Assembly (NCBI RefSeq): GCF_020194955.2
Contig: NZ_JAFCIY020000023.1
Location: 310,001 to 374,000, forward strand
DNA from: Desulfuromonas sp. CSMB_57
GTDB lineage: Bacteria; Desulfobacterota; Desulfuromonadia; Desulfuromonadales; Syntrophotaleaceae
Length of the DNA stretch: 64,000 nt
Direction: 5' to 3'
In this document: positions 1-9,656 of the stretch, piece after piece
Position numbering within the stretch: the first letter of the stretch is position 1
Layout: each line of letters begins with the position of its first letter
The notes under the pieces: generated by a model
Seen by the model: the letters and a program-made list of their open reading frames with translations, nothing else
Databases searched by the model: none
What the model was told of the DNA's origin: nothing
Program-made: the position numbers and the translations under genes

Positions 1-1
1 G

Positions 2-292
2 GCGGCGACTACGGCGTTGCTGCGCAATGTCATTGAAGTGGTCCATGCCTTTCCCGACGAGGCGGTCGTCGAGGCGATGCTGTCCGACATGCTCGGCGAA
101 TTGCTGAACACCATCGGCGGGCGGTTGCTGACGGAATATCTGCCGGAGAGTCAGTCCTATCGGTTGGGATTGCCTGAAGTCGGTTGGGACCTGCCGGATT
201 GCTCCGAGGGGCAAAGCCGCGCCTGGAACTTGCAGATCGAGGACCAGGGCCTGGTTCTGACCTTGGTGGGTGACGGTTTTTTCGCCGGCTAG
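2..292 (+). CDS. CheX-like chemotaxis phosphatase, C-terminal part (5' truncated by window edge)
   Basis: The frame is open from the first bases, so only the C-terminal ~96 residues are seen. The segment DMLGELLNTIGGRLL carries the E-x-x-N signature (ELLN) of the CheC/CheX/FliY phosphatases, which dephosphorylate CheY-P, followed by a short beta-rich tail. It lies 53 bp upstream of cheY in the same direction, and a second cheX-like gene follows, so it probably belongs to the same chemosensory set. The N-terminal half is missing, so an additional fused domain cannot be excluded. The family call rests on the ExxN helix and context only. Confidence 0.6.
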   Translation, partial: AATTALLRNVIEVVHAFPDEAVVEAMLSDMLGELLNTIGGRLLTEYLPESQSYRLGLPEVGWDLPDCSEGQSRAWNLQIEDQGLVLTLVGDGFFAG

Positions 293-345
293 GCTTGGAT
301 ATCTTGTTGCGGACCCAGGTCCGCAGTTCCTTGGAGGTTTAACAG

Positions 346-717
346 ATGGAAAAAAAAGTTCTGATAGTCGATGATTCGAACACCATGCGGAAAATCGTCG
401 CCCGCTCCCTGCGGCAGGCTGGTTTTGAATTTGAAAAAGTTCTGGAGGCGCCCGACGGCCAGGCGGCGCTGGATCTGCTGGCCGGAGAAGCCGTGGATAT
501 CGTGCTGAGCGACATCAATATGCCGGTCATGGACGGCATCGAATTTTTGCGCCAGAAAAATGCCGATGCCCAAATCAAGGGCATCCCGGTGGTCATGATC
601 ACCACCGAAGCGGGGACCGACGTGCTGCGGGAGGCGATGGAACTCGGCGCGGTCGGAACCATCAAAAAGCCCTTCACCGCCGAGCAGGTGCAGGAAGTCC
701 TGGGGAAATTTTTATAA
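346..717 (+). CDS. cheY: CheY-type single-domain response regulator
   Basis: A 123-residue stand-alone receiver. The acidic pocket D9-D10, phosphoacceptor D56 (in SDINMP), T86 and K108 (in IKKPF) are all present, so it should accept phosphate from a CheA-type kinase and signal to a motor or other output. The start has a ribosome binding site (TTGGAGG) upstream. It is followed after 15 bp by a CheX-family phosphatase, its likely dephosphorylating partner. No kinase or receptor is seen in the window, so the cognate CheA must lie elsewhere. Confidence 0.93.
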   Translation: MEKKVLIVDDSNTMRKIVARSLRQAGFEFEKVLEAPDGQAALDLLAGEAVDIVLSDINMPVMDGIEFLRQKNADAQIKGIPVVMITTEAGTDVLREAMELGAVGTIKKPFTAEQVQEVLGKFL

Positions 718-732
718 GAAGGAGCCTTTATC

Positions 733-1188
733 ATGGACCTCATGAATTGTATTTCCGAAGCGACCCAGGAGATCTTCCAATCGATGCTGGCCTTCGAGGT
801 GCAGCCCGGCGCGCCCTTGGTCGAGCGACAGAAGATGTTTCGCGACACGGTCAGCGGCATGGTGGGCATGGCCGGTCTGTATCGCGGCATGCTGGCCATT
901 CATGTCCCCAACGCCATCGCCAAAAACATCACCAGCACCTTCCTTTGCATCGAGGTCGAGGACATTGACGATGATGTCAAGGATGCCATCGGAGAACTGG
1001 CCAATATGTTGGCCGGCAGCGTAAAATCCATGCTGACGGATAACGGTAAAGATGTTAAACTCGCCATTCCGTCGGCCGTCTGCGGCCGCGAATACGAGGT
1101 CGAGTGCCTGGCCGATGGTGACGGTGTCGTGGTGCCCTTCCAGTTGGAGGGGGGTGAATTTCTCGTGGAGTGCTTTTTGCAAAAATAG
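733..1188 (+). CDS. cheX: CheX family CheY-P phosphatase
   Basis: This 151-residue protein has the whole-length CheX fold pattern. The catalytic E-x-x-N motif is E88-L-A-N91 within DAIGELANMLAGSV. CheX homologues remove phosphate from CheY-P using the Glu and Asn of this motif. AAGGAGCC precedes the ATG. It sits 15 bp after cheY and is closed by a strong terminator, so cheY-cheX form a transcription unit, perhaps with the truncated CheX-like gene upstream. Confidence 0.85.
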   Translation: MDLMNCISEATQEIFQSMLAFEVQPGAPLVERQKMFRDTVSGMVGMAGLYRGMLAIHVPNAIAKNITSTFLCIEVEDIDDDVKDAIGELANMLAGSVKSMLTDNGKDVKLAIPSAVCGREYEVECLADGDGVVVPFQLEGGEFLVECFLQK

Positions 1189-1261
1189 CCTCCTTGACCA
1201 GAGCCGGAATCATCCCCGATTGAAAACCGGGAATTTCGGGCTGAAAAATACCGGGATGACA

Positions 1262-1290
1262 ATGGGGCCGCTCTGTGCGGCCCCATTTTT
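1262..1290 (+). terminator. Rho-independent terminator after cheX
   Basis: A perfect 10-bp stem (ATGGGGCCGC / GCGGCCCCAT) with a 5-nt loop is followed by a T run (1286-1290). It lies 73 bp after the cheX stop. The remaining ~170 bp to the next gene hold a small hairpin at 1344-1360 (CCGGTGC/GCACCGG, no T run) and nothing else recognised. Confidence 0.85.
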
Positions 1291-1468
1291 CACTGGTGCG
1301 GGACCACAAAGATTGCTTTCCGAAGGCTTTCTCCGATAGAATTCCGGTGCAGAGCACCGGCCTGGGGAAGATGGAATAATCCCAAAGTGGATCGGTATGG
1401 AATTATGGGCCGGTGTTCGGTCTATGATTATCGTTTGAAAACCATGTCACAGCATTACCGGATTGGCG

Positions 1469-2536
1469 ATGTATTCAAAGCCCATCATTGACAGACTCCT
1501 GGAAAACCTCGGCGAGCGCATCGGCACCGGTCTGAGCGAGTTGCTGGGCTGTTCCATTACGACGACACCGGTTCGGTGGCAACTGACCACCAAGCAGGAC
1601 TTTTTCCTCCACTGTCGCAAGAAGCAGGTCATGACCGACATGGCTCTCAGCGGCAGCAAGGAAGGGACCCTGTATATCTTCTGCCACCTGAAGGATGCCA
1701 TTCTTCTGGGCGGCACCCTGATCATGCTGCCGCCGGGAGAACTGGAGAAAAAGGTCGCCAAGGAGGAGTTCGCCGAAGACGAGGCCGATGCCTACAATGA
1801 AATCGGCAACATTGTCTCCGGCGAATTGAACGCTGCCTTCGAAGAGGGATTTCCGGATAAGCTGCATTTCCGCAAACTCGGGCAGCAGGTGGTGGTCCCC
1901 GGAAAGGTCGATCCGGACAGTGCCGAGCCGATTCCCGCCGCCGACTATTTTCAGCTGTCCTATGTTCTCGGGATGGATGGCCAGGATCTGCAGAGTCTCG
2001 ATCTGCTGTTCCCTCCTGCCTGTTTCGGAGTCGAGCCACGCATCGAGGTCGAGCCCGAGGTGGTTGCGGAGCCTGTTTCCGTCGAACCGCCACCGTTGGC
2101 GCAACCCCCGCGGGCGGAACCCGCGGTTCCGCCGGAGGAACCGCCAAAGGCGGTAGAGCCGCCTCGGCCGCGTGTGCTCATCGTCGGGGAAAATCAGGAA
2201 GCCATGGCCATGCTCACCGCGCAGGCGGAAACCGCCGGCTTGCAGAGCCTGCTGCTGCCGTTTCAGGGGGACTTTCAGTCGGCCAGGAAACCGGACCAAC
2301 CGTTGCAGGGCATTTTGCTGGTCATGGATGAGAGCAAGGAACAGGGGCTGGCGGCGATTATCAAGGCTCGGTCCACCTTCGGTGAGGTGCTGCCGCTGAT
2401 TGCGGTTGGCGCCAGTTGGACCAAGAGTCAAGTGCTGCAGGCGGCCCGTTACGGCGTTCGCGATATTCTTCTGCTGCCGGCAACGCACGAGGAGATTGCC
2501 GCTTTGCTGCAGCGGCATTTCCTGGCAGACAGGTAA
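1469..2536 (+). CDS. CheC-like phosphatase domain fused to a degenerate receiver domain
   Basis: 355 residues from ATG 1469 (a TTG two codons earlier is an alternative; neither has a clear ribosome binding site). Residues ~1-180 form a CheC/CheX/FliY-like domain with the ExxN motif E111-I-G-N114 in NEIGNIVSGELNAAF. Residues ~188-235 are a Pro/Glu-rich linker. Residues ~235-355 have the beta-alpha pattern of a response-regulator receiver, but the first acidic pair is G-E and the conserved Lys before Pro is replaced (DILLLPA). The receiver therefore looks non-phosphorylatable and may act as an interaction module. It follows the cheY-cheX unit but is separated from it by a terminator. Confidence 0.75.
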   Translation: MYSKPIIDRLLENLGERIGTGLSELLGCSITTTPVRWQLTTKQDFFLHCRKKQVMTDMALSGSKEGTLYIFCHLKDAILLGGTLIMLPPGELEKKVAKEEFAEDEADAYNEIGNIVSGELNAAFEEGFPDKLHFRKLGQQVVVPGKVDPDSAEPIPAADYFQLSYVLGMDGQDLQSLDLLFPPACFGVEPRIEVEPEVVAEPVSVEPPPLAQPPRAEPAVPPEEPPKAVEPPRPRVLIVGENQEAMAMLTAQAETAGLQSLLLPFQGDFQSARKPDQPLQGILLVMDESKEQGLAAIIKARSTFGEVLPLIAVGASWTKSQVLQAARYGVRDILLLPATHEEIAALLQRHFLADR

Positions 2537-2570
2537 GGGCGCCCGGCGCCCGCATTCCCACGGGCGCGGC

Positions 2571-4001
<1,431 letters not shown>

Positions 4002-4187
4002 GTTCACCTTCTCAAAAGAATCCCCCGGTACCACCGGGTTGAATTGTCACCTGGCGGCAATTGTGAAATTTTAATGCCCGGTGCCGGCACATCTTAGCAA
4101 AATCGCTGGGGGAGATAAAGGATAATTACGGAACAGGGGGATGAAAAAATGTTCCACCTTGCGGCGCAGGGTTCCAGTTTGGTGCTG

Positions 4188-4520
4188 TCAGGCGATGACA
4201 TGCAGGCGGCTGCCGGGGCGCTGAGGGCCGGCGGGGCATTCGAAGGGCATCCCGTAAACCCGCCGCACGGTCTGGCGGATGGAAGGCGATTCTTCGGTGG
4301 AAGGGGTCTGTCGGACCGCCACCAGTGGATACCGCGCCGGCGAGGGCGCTTCTTGCCGGCTTTGTTCCGAGAGTTGCACGGCCTGATTTGACAGGCTGAT
4401 GCGGTCGGAGGTACCGCAGGCATCCTTATCGAGCACCGGGCGTGCCGGGCTCCGGCCCTGTTGCAGGGCCAAGGTGGCGTCGGCCGGTATTTGGATGGTG
4501 AGACGCTGAGGGTCGATCAT
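4188..4520 (-). CDS. hypothetical protein, 110 aa
   Basis: An unrecognised small protein, 186 bp upstream of the sigma-54 activator on the same strand. Codon use has the same G/C-rich third positions as neighbours, which supports real coding. The only suggestive motif is SDRISLSNQAVQLSEQ, similar in flavour to the D-x-V-x-L-S segment of FlgM-type anti-sigma factors, but the C-terminal FlgM helices are not evident. There is no signal peptide or membrane segment. The start (ATG 4520) lacks a strong ribosome binding site. Confidence 0.5.
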   Translation of the reverse strand: MIDPQRLTIQIPADATLALQQGRSPARPVLDKDACGTSDRISLSNQAVQLSEQSRQEAPSPARYPLVAVRQTPSTEESPSIRQTVRRVYGMPFECPAGPQRPGSRLHVIA

Positions 4521-5054
4521 GGCGTCGCCAAACCTGAATGATGGGGTTTTCCGGAGGATTTTTCTTGGTCTTCCTCAAGCATATCCGAAGGAAGACAGTC
4601 AGGCAATGGAATAATTTCGACGCTTCGAAGCTGTGCGATCAGGCTGCCCGGGCCGCGCTTTTCCACAGCGGTTGTGGAGAACTGTCGGTAAAGGGCCCGT
4701 CGATGGTGCTTAACTGTTGAAAAAGGCAAGCAAGTTAGCAAATTGCACGGATAATGTGCAGAATGTGTCAGGTTCTGGTAAACTTGTTTTGTTGTGCCCA
4801 TATGCTTTGGAAAGCCTGTTTCATGGGCTTGGTTTGCTGGTTTCTTAAGCTTGCGGCAGGCGGCCTCAACACTCGGGAAGGTATGCGTCGGTCACGTTCC
4901 GGGCACGGGGTGTCGCCGACAAAAGGCTGCAAATGGCGCCCTGTTTAGCGTGTCGGGTTACACCAAAGGCTTGGCATCAACAGGTTGTCCACAGCGGGGC
5001 AGAGAGGTGGCCCCATTCGGGCCTCATGGTTCCACCGAAGCCGCATCCGACCAG
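4521..5054. other. gene-free 534-bp stretch with DnaA-box-like motifs
   Basis: No convincing ORF or RNA gene. It holds an inverted pair of DnaA-box-like nonamers at 4659-4667 (TTTTCCACA) and 4673-4681 (TGTGGAGAA), a third at 4985-4993 (TTGTCCACA), and a locally A/T-rich stretch at ~4715-4860 including a small palindrome TGCAC-ggataat-GTGCA. The last part may hold the 3' region of the minus-strand amrA-like gene. Function unknown. Confidence 0.4.
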
Positions 5055-5621
5055 CTACGGACAATCCGCCTGCTCGCCGAAAATCTGGGCGCTGAAAATA
5101 TACAGCTCGGCATCCTCCGCCTGCCAGGCGTCGGTGGGCAAGCCGGCTTTGAGGCAGGTCTGTTTCAGAAAGGTCAGCCGATCCCACCCATGTTCCGTTG
5201 CCACCTGAGGCAGCAGGACGCCCCGGTAAAACCCTTTCTCCAGATAGATTCCGTGTCGTCCGACCTCGATTTCCTCAATGGTGTCGATGCGTTGCAGGGG
5301 TGAAAGGACGGAGATTTCCAGGCGGAAGGACCCCAGTTCCAGCTCTTTCATGGGGTAAAAACGCGGATCCCTGGTCGCCGCGGCCAGGGCCATCTCCGCC
5401 ACTTCACGATAGAGGGGCAGGCTGGACTGAAAATTGCCGATGCAGCCGCGCAGTTGATGATTCTGCTTGATGGTGACAAAGCACCCCTGGCGGATGTTGA
5501 GGGCCTTTTCTTCCCGGGGCTCGATATACAATTCGCCGCTGCGCACACCCCGTTCGATGGCCTTGCGGGCAATCCCCAACAGGATATCCTTTTCCCGGTC
5601 ATTCAGGCATGGCGTATTCAT
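5055..5621 (-). CDS. amrA: AmrA-like (AMMECR1-domain) protein of the AmmeMemoRadiSam system
   Basis: 188 residues from ATG 5621, chosen because GGGAGGG lies directly upstream; 14 further N-terminal codons would be possible from 5663. The AMMECR1 core is visible: GCFVTIKQNHQLRGCIGNFQ with the family motif LRGCIG, then AATRDPRFYP and LEISVLSPLQ. In bacteria this domain often occurs with Memo-like and radical-SAM partners (AmrB, AmrS), but neither is adjacent here. The biochemical role of the family is unsettled. It is transcribed in the same direction as typA but lies beyond a hairpin terminator, so it is probably a separate unit. Confidence 0.85.
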   Translation of the reverse strand: MNTPCLNDREKDILLGIARKAIERGVRSGELYIEPREEKALNIRQGCFVTIKQNHQLRGCIGNFQSSLPLYREVAEMALAAATRDPRFYPMKELELGSFRLEISVLSPLQRIDTIEEIEVGRHGIYLEKGFYRGVLLPQVATEHGWDRLTFLKQTCLKAGLPTDAWQAEDAELYIFSAQIFGEQADCP

Positions 5622-5696
5622 GATCCCTCCCGTTTTTCCTGCATGGCAAGAATATAAACGCAACAGCGGACCGTGACAACCGCTTCGATTAAGAAG

Positions 5697-5717
5697 GCCG
5701 GCCGGGGTCCGGCCGGC
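5697..5717 (-). terminator. hairpin terminator downstream of typA
   Basis: A perfect 9-bp G/C stem (GCCGGCCGG / CCGGCCGGC) with a 3-nt loop lies 33 bp beyond the typA stop. On the minus strand it is followed by CTTCTTAATC, on the plus strand by ACGTTTT. The T runs are modest, so efficiency is uncertain. Confidence 0.6.
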
Positions 5718-5749
5718 ACGTTTTCGGGTCTGCCGAACCCCGTTTGCCT

Positions 5750-7558
5750 TTATTTTTTCTTCTCGAACTTTTTGCGATCGTTGGCGTTGAGGAGCTTTTT
5801 CCGCAGCCGGATGGACTGGGGGGTGACCTCCACCAGTTCGTCGTCGTTGATGTATTCCAGGGCCTGCTCCAGGCTCAGTTGCCGGGGGGGAGTCAGGCGG
5901 ATGGCGTCATCACTGCCCGAGGCGCGGACGTTGGTCAGCTTCTTGCCCTTGGAGGGGTTGACCACCATATCGTCCTGCTTGGCGTTTTCTCCGATAATCA
6001 TGCCTTCATAGACCTTGACTCCAGGTCCGATGAACAGGGCGCCCCGTTCCTGCAGGCTGAACAGGGCGTAGGCAGCGGTTTCGCCATCCTCCATGGCGAT
6101 CAGGACGCCGTTCTTGCGGCCCTGGATGGGACCTTTGTAGGGCGCGTAGTCCTGGAAGGTGTGGCTCATGATGCCGGTGCCACGGGTGTCGGTGAGGAAT
6201 TCCGTCCGGAAACCGATGAGACCGCGGGCCGGAATCAGAAACTCCAGGCGATTGATGCCCTCCATGGGATGCATGGCCAGCATCTCCGCCCTGCGCCCGC
6301 CGAGATTCTCGATGACCGTGCCCTGAAACTCCTCGGGAACATCGATGACCAGGTATTCCATGGGCTCGCATTGCTGGCCGTCCATGTCGCGGAAGATGAC
6401 TTCCGGTTTGGACACGGCCAACTCATAGCCTTCGCGGCGCATGTTTTCAATCAGGATGGAAAGGTGCAGCTCACCGCGGCCGGATACCTTGAAACAATCG
6501 GTATTGTCCGTATCCTCGACCCGCAGGGAGACATTCGTGCGCAGTTCCCGGTCCAGGCGTTCGCGCAGGTTGCGCGAAGTGACGAATTTGCCTTCCTGGC
6601 CGGCAAACGGCGAGGTATTGACCATGAAATTCATGGCCAGGGTCGGTTCGTCGATGGCCACATAGGGCAGGGCGACGGGAAATTCGGTGCTGGCGAAGGT
6701 CTCGCCGATGCCGACTTCGTCGAAGCCGGCGATGCAGACGATGTCGCCGGCCAGAGCTTCGGGCATCTCCACCTGCTTCAATCCCTGGTAGCCGATGAGC
6801 TTGGAAATGCGGCCCCTTTTCACGCTGCCGTCGCGCTTGATCAGGGCGACGGTCTCGCCGTTGACGACCCGGCCATGGGTGATTTTGCCGGTGGCCATGC
6901 GGCCCAGGTAGTCGTTGTAATCGATGTTGCTGACCAGCATCTGGAACGGCTGCTCCGGATCGCCCGTCGGCGGTGCCACCCGCTTTTCGATCATGTCGAA
7001 CAGGGGCTGCAGATCCTGGCTGTCATCGGCCAGGTCCCCCTTGGCGATGCCGGCCTTGGCGTTGGTATAGACGATGGGAAAGTCGAGCTGTTCCTCGTCG
7101 GCGTTGAGTTCGCAGAACAGGTCGAAGACCATGTCCACCACCTGGGTGGGGCGGCAGCCGGGGCGGTCGATCTTGTTGATGACGACAATAGGCTTGAGTC
7201 CCAGATCGAGGGATTTTTTCAGGACGAAACGGGTCTGGGGCATGGGGCCGTCAAAAGCGTCGACCAGCAGCAGCACCGAGTCGACCATTTTCAGGACGCG
7301 TTCCACCTCGCCGCCGAAATCGGCGTGCCCGGGAGTATCGATGATGTTGATCTTGAGGTCGCCGTGATGCACGGAGAGATTTTTGGAAAGGATGGTGATG
7401 CCCCGTTCCCGTTCCAGGTCGTTGCTGTCCATGACCCGTTCGGCCACGGCCTGGTTTTCCCGGAAGACCCCGGATTGTTTGAGCATGGCATCCACCAGGG
7501 TGGTCTTGCCGTGGTCGACGTGAGCGATGATGGCGATGTTGCGAATGTTGTGCGGCAT
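5750..7558 (-). CDS. typA: ribosome-associated GTPase TypA/BipA
   Basis: 602 residues, the usual family length. The N-terminal GTPase domain carries G1 [11 protein letters not shown]2 region ERGITI, G3 [12 protein letters not shown] and G4 NKID. EF-G-like domains III and V follow, then the BipA-specific C-terminal domain with GLIGFR and a lysine-rich tail. TypA binds the ribosome at the GTPase centre and supports 50S assembly and translation under stress or cold. It stands alone, with a promoter candidate upstream and a hairpin downstream. Confidence 0.97.
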   Translation of the reverse strand: MPHNIRNIAIIAHVDHGKTTLVDAMLKQSGVFRENQAVAERVMDSNDLERERGITILSKNLSVHHGDLKINIIDTPGHADFGGEVERVLKMVDSVLLLVDAFDGPMPQTRFVLKKSLDLGLKPIVVINKIDRPGCRPTQVVDMVFDLFCELNADEEQLDFPIVYTNAKAGIAKGDLADDSQDLQPLFDMIEKRVAPPTGDPEQPFQMLVSNIDYNDYLGRMATGKITHGRVVNGETVALIKRDGSVKRGRISKLIGYQGLKQVEMPEALAGDIVCIAGFDEVGIGETFASTEFPVALPYVAIDEPTLAMNFMVNTSPFAGQEGKFVTSRNLRERLDRELRTNVSLRVEDTDNTDCFKVSGRGELHLSILIENMRREGYELAVSKPEVIFRDMDGQQCEPMEYLVIDVPEEFQGTVIENLGGRRAEMLAMHPMEGINRLEFLIPARGLIGFRTEFLTDTRGTGIMSHTFQDYAPYKGPIQGRKNGVLIAMEDGETAAYALFSLQERGALFIGPGVKVYEGMIIGENAKQDDMVVNPSKGKKLTNVRASGSDDAIRLTPPRQLSLEQALEYINDDELVEVTPQSIRLRKKLLNANDRKKFEKKK

Positions 7559-7616
7559 AGTGTGATGTTTTCCTGTCTCAGTGTGATGCGGAGGATTAAT
7601 TCCAAAACCTTCGCAC

Positions 7617-7644
7617 TTTATATTAAATTCGCGCCCAGGACCAA
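7617..7644 (-). promoter_or_regulatory. candidate sigma-70 promoter of typA
   Basis: On the minus strand TTGGTC (7644-7639), 16 nt, TATAAA (7622-7617), about 60 bp upstream of the typA ATG. The match was made by eye only. Confidence 0.4.
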
Positions 7645-7771
7645 AGAAAAAATGCAGACCCTTGAAAAAGCCATGGCTTGCATGCCGGTCCGGGAGGATT
7701 TATGATTGACAATCGGAACCTTTCCCGGGGCCGTGTGGCTACATCGGCCCGCAACCTTCAAGGAGGAAGCC

Positions 7772-9079
7772 ATGGCACGGTTATCCTTAGGACTGCTGAT
7801 AGCCTCGGTCGGCATGCTGGTGGCGAGCGGGTGTGCGGTGAACCCGGTTACCGGGCGGCAGGAGTTGGCGCTGTTCTCCGTTTCCGCCAGCCAGGAAATC
7901 TCCCTCGGCCAGCAGGCGTTTCCCAAGGCAGTACAGCAGATGGGCGGTGAATTCCGGGATCCGGCCCTGCAGCAGTACGTCGATCGGGTCGGCCAGCGAC
8001 TGGGGCAGGTGTCCCAGCGGCCGGAGTTGCCCTATCAGTTCAAAGTGGTCAACGATTCCACCCCCAACGCCTTCGCCTTGCCGGGGGGCAGCATTGCCAT
8101 CACCCGCGGGCTGTTGGTCAACATGGAAAACGAGGCCCAGCTCGCATCGGTACTGGGCCATGAAATAGGTCATGTGACGGCGCGGGATTCGGTGCAGGCC
8201 ATGCAGCGCGGCACTCTCATGGGTATCGGTCTGGCGGTCTTGGGCGCGACCACCGGCCAGGCTGCCTATGGCGCCCTGGCCCAACAGGCCGGCGCCCTGG
8301 CGGCCGGGTTGCTGGAAAATTCCTACAGCCGCGAACAGGAACGCCAGGCGGATCGACTGGGTATCGATTACATGGTGCAGGCCGGATACGACCCGCAGGG
8401 CGGAGTGCAACTCCAGGAATTCTTTTACCGGAAACTGGAAGGCGGCGCCGAGCCCATGTGGCTGGCCGGATTGTTCCGCACCCATCCCTTTTCCAAGGAA
8501 CGCATGGACAACGTGCAGGCCTATATCCAGCAGAGCTATGCCCATACCCGCAACAATCCGCGCTACGTCATGAACACGGATGCCTTTCGCTCGGCAACGA
8601 CGCGTCTGCGCCAGACCAAGCCGGCCTATGACCTTTACGATAAGGCCCGGGAACTGGAACGCAGCGGTCAGCTCAGCCAGGCCATTGCCACCTACCAGCA
8701 GGCGGCAACGGCCTTGCCCGACGAACCCCTGATCCTGACCGGACTCGGAATGGCTTATCTGCGGGCCGACAATGTTGCCTCCGCCCGCCCCCATCTGCAA
8801 CGGGCCGTGCAACTGGACGGCGGCTATTTTCAATCCCGTTTCGGCCTCGGTTTCATTCATCTGAAGGAGAATCGGGTAGCGGACGCCGTGCGGGAGTTGG
8901 AAGCCAGCATGGAACTGATGCCGACCACCCAGGCCGGATATATTTTGGGCGGGGCTTACGAGAAGCAGGGTAATCGCACCAAGGCTCTGGAGTTGTACAA
9001 GGCGGTGGCCGAGGCCGATCCGCGCGGTCAATACGGTCAGGCGGCGGCCAAGCGCATCGGCGAGTTGGAGCGCAGATGA
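7772..9079 (+). CDS. M48-family metalloprotease lipoprotein with C-terminal TPRs (BepA-like)
   Basis: 435 residues from ATG 7772, preceded by AAGGAGGAAGCC. A signal sequence ends in a lipobox-like ASGC (C21). The M48 zinc site is H130-E-I-G-H134, with the third ligand in NSYSREQERQADRLG. The C-terminal third holds tetratricopeptide-like repeats (QAIATYQQAATALPDEP, ARPHLQRAVQLDGGYF). The arrangement matches BepA/YfgC-type periplasmic proteases that degrade or help fold outer-membrane proteins such as LptD. The downstream gene overlaps its stop codon, so the two are translationally coupled. Confidence 0.9.
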   Translation: MARLSLGLLIASVGMLVASGCAVNPVTGRQELALFSVSASQEISLGQQAFPKAVQQMGGEFRDPALQQYVDRVGQRLGQVSQRPELPYQFKVVNDSTPNAFALPGGSIAITRGLLVNMENEAQLASVLGHEIGHVTARDSVQAMQRGTLMGIGLAVLGATTGQAAYGALAQQAGALAAGLLENSYSREQERQADRLGIDYMVQAGYDPQGGVQLQEFFYRKLEGGAEPMWLAGLFRTHPFSKERMDNVQAYIQQSYAHTRNNPRYVMNTDAFRSATTRLRQTKPAYDLYDKARELERSGQLSQAIATYQQAATALPDEPLILTGLGMAYLRADNVASARPHLQRAVQLDGGYFQSRFGLGFIHLKENRVADAVRELEASMELMPTTQAGYILGGAYEKQGNRTKALELYKAVAEADPRGQYGQAAAKRIGELERR

Positions 9080-9600
9080 TGACCAAAACCAGTCCCGCGG
9101 CGACGGCGGAGCCGGTGCTCTGGCAGGGTTGCCCGGCGCCGCGGGCCTTTACTTTCCGCCACTGGCGTTGGTCCGTGGCGAGCCTGCCGGCGTTTGCCGG
9201 GCTGCTCTTCCTGGCGCCAAGGGCGACCGCTGAATTTCCCTCGACGATGTTTTTCTGCTGGCTGCCGGCGCTGCTGGCAGCGGGCTACGGCAGTCTGGGT
9301 CAGTTGCTTCAGGCCCGGCTGGAATGGTCCGGGGTGCGGTATGTGCTGTTCGGCAGCCGCCTGCAGGTGAGCCGTGGCTGGCCCTTGCGGCGCCGGGAGG
9401 AGTTGTTGCTCCAGGACCTGGCCGGTTGGAGGGTGCTGCCGGTTGCCGGTCAGGTGGTTACATTGCGGCTGCATGGTCGTGCCGCGAGCCGTTCCCTGCA
9501 GTTGCTGTGTCTGGAGGGCCCCCAGGGATTGCTGCGGCACTTGCAGGACAATCTGCCTGCGGCCCGGGACAAAAACATTGACACTGCGCCCGGCCCTTGA
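9076..9600 (+). CDS. small membrane protein with PH-like (YdbT-type) domain
   Basis: 174 residues; the ATG overlaps the stop of the M48 protease (ATGA), implying coupling. Two membrane segments (~30-48 and ~58-76: SLPAFAGLLFLAP and MFFCWLPALLAAGYG) precede a region resembling a bacterial PH domain (WSGVRYVLFGSRLQVSRGWPL, then ELLLQDLAGWRVLP). Function unknown. The pairing with a BepA-like protease hints at an envelope role, but this is only context. The domain assignment was made by eye. Confidence 0.6.
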   Translation: MMTKTSPAATAEPVLWQGCPAPRAFTFRHWRWSVASLPAFAGLLFLAPRATAEFPSTMFFCWLPALLAAGYGSLGQLLQARLEWSGVRYVLFGSRLQVSRGWPLRRREELLLQDLAGWRVLPVAGQVVTLRLHGRAASRSLQLLCLEGPQGLLRHLQDNLPAARDKNIDTAPGP

Positions 9601-9656
9601 TTACCATCAATCCTTCACCCCTCTTGTCCCTTTTCCTAACAAAGACTCTGTTCGAA

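Noticed and set aside
4721-4960. small ORFs in the gene-free stretch upstream of the AmrA-like gene
   Set aside because: Codon use unlike neighbours, no ribosome binding site and no recognisable protein pattern.
5744-7705. 653-aa open frame on the plus strand
   Set aside because: It is antisense to typA; the minus-strand protein matches the TypA family throughout.
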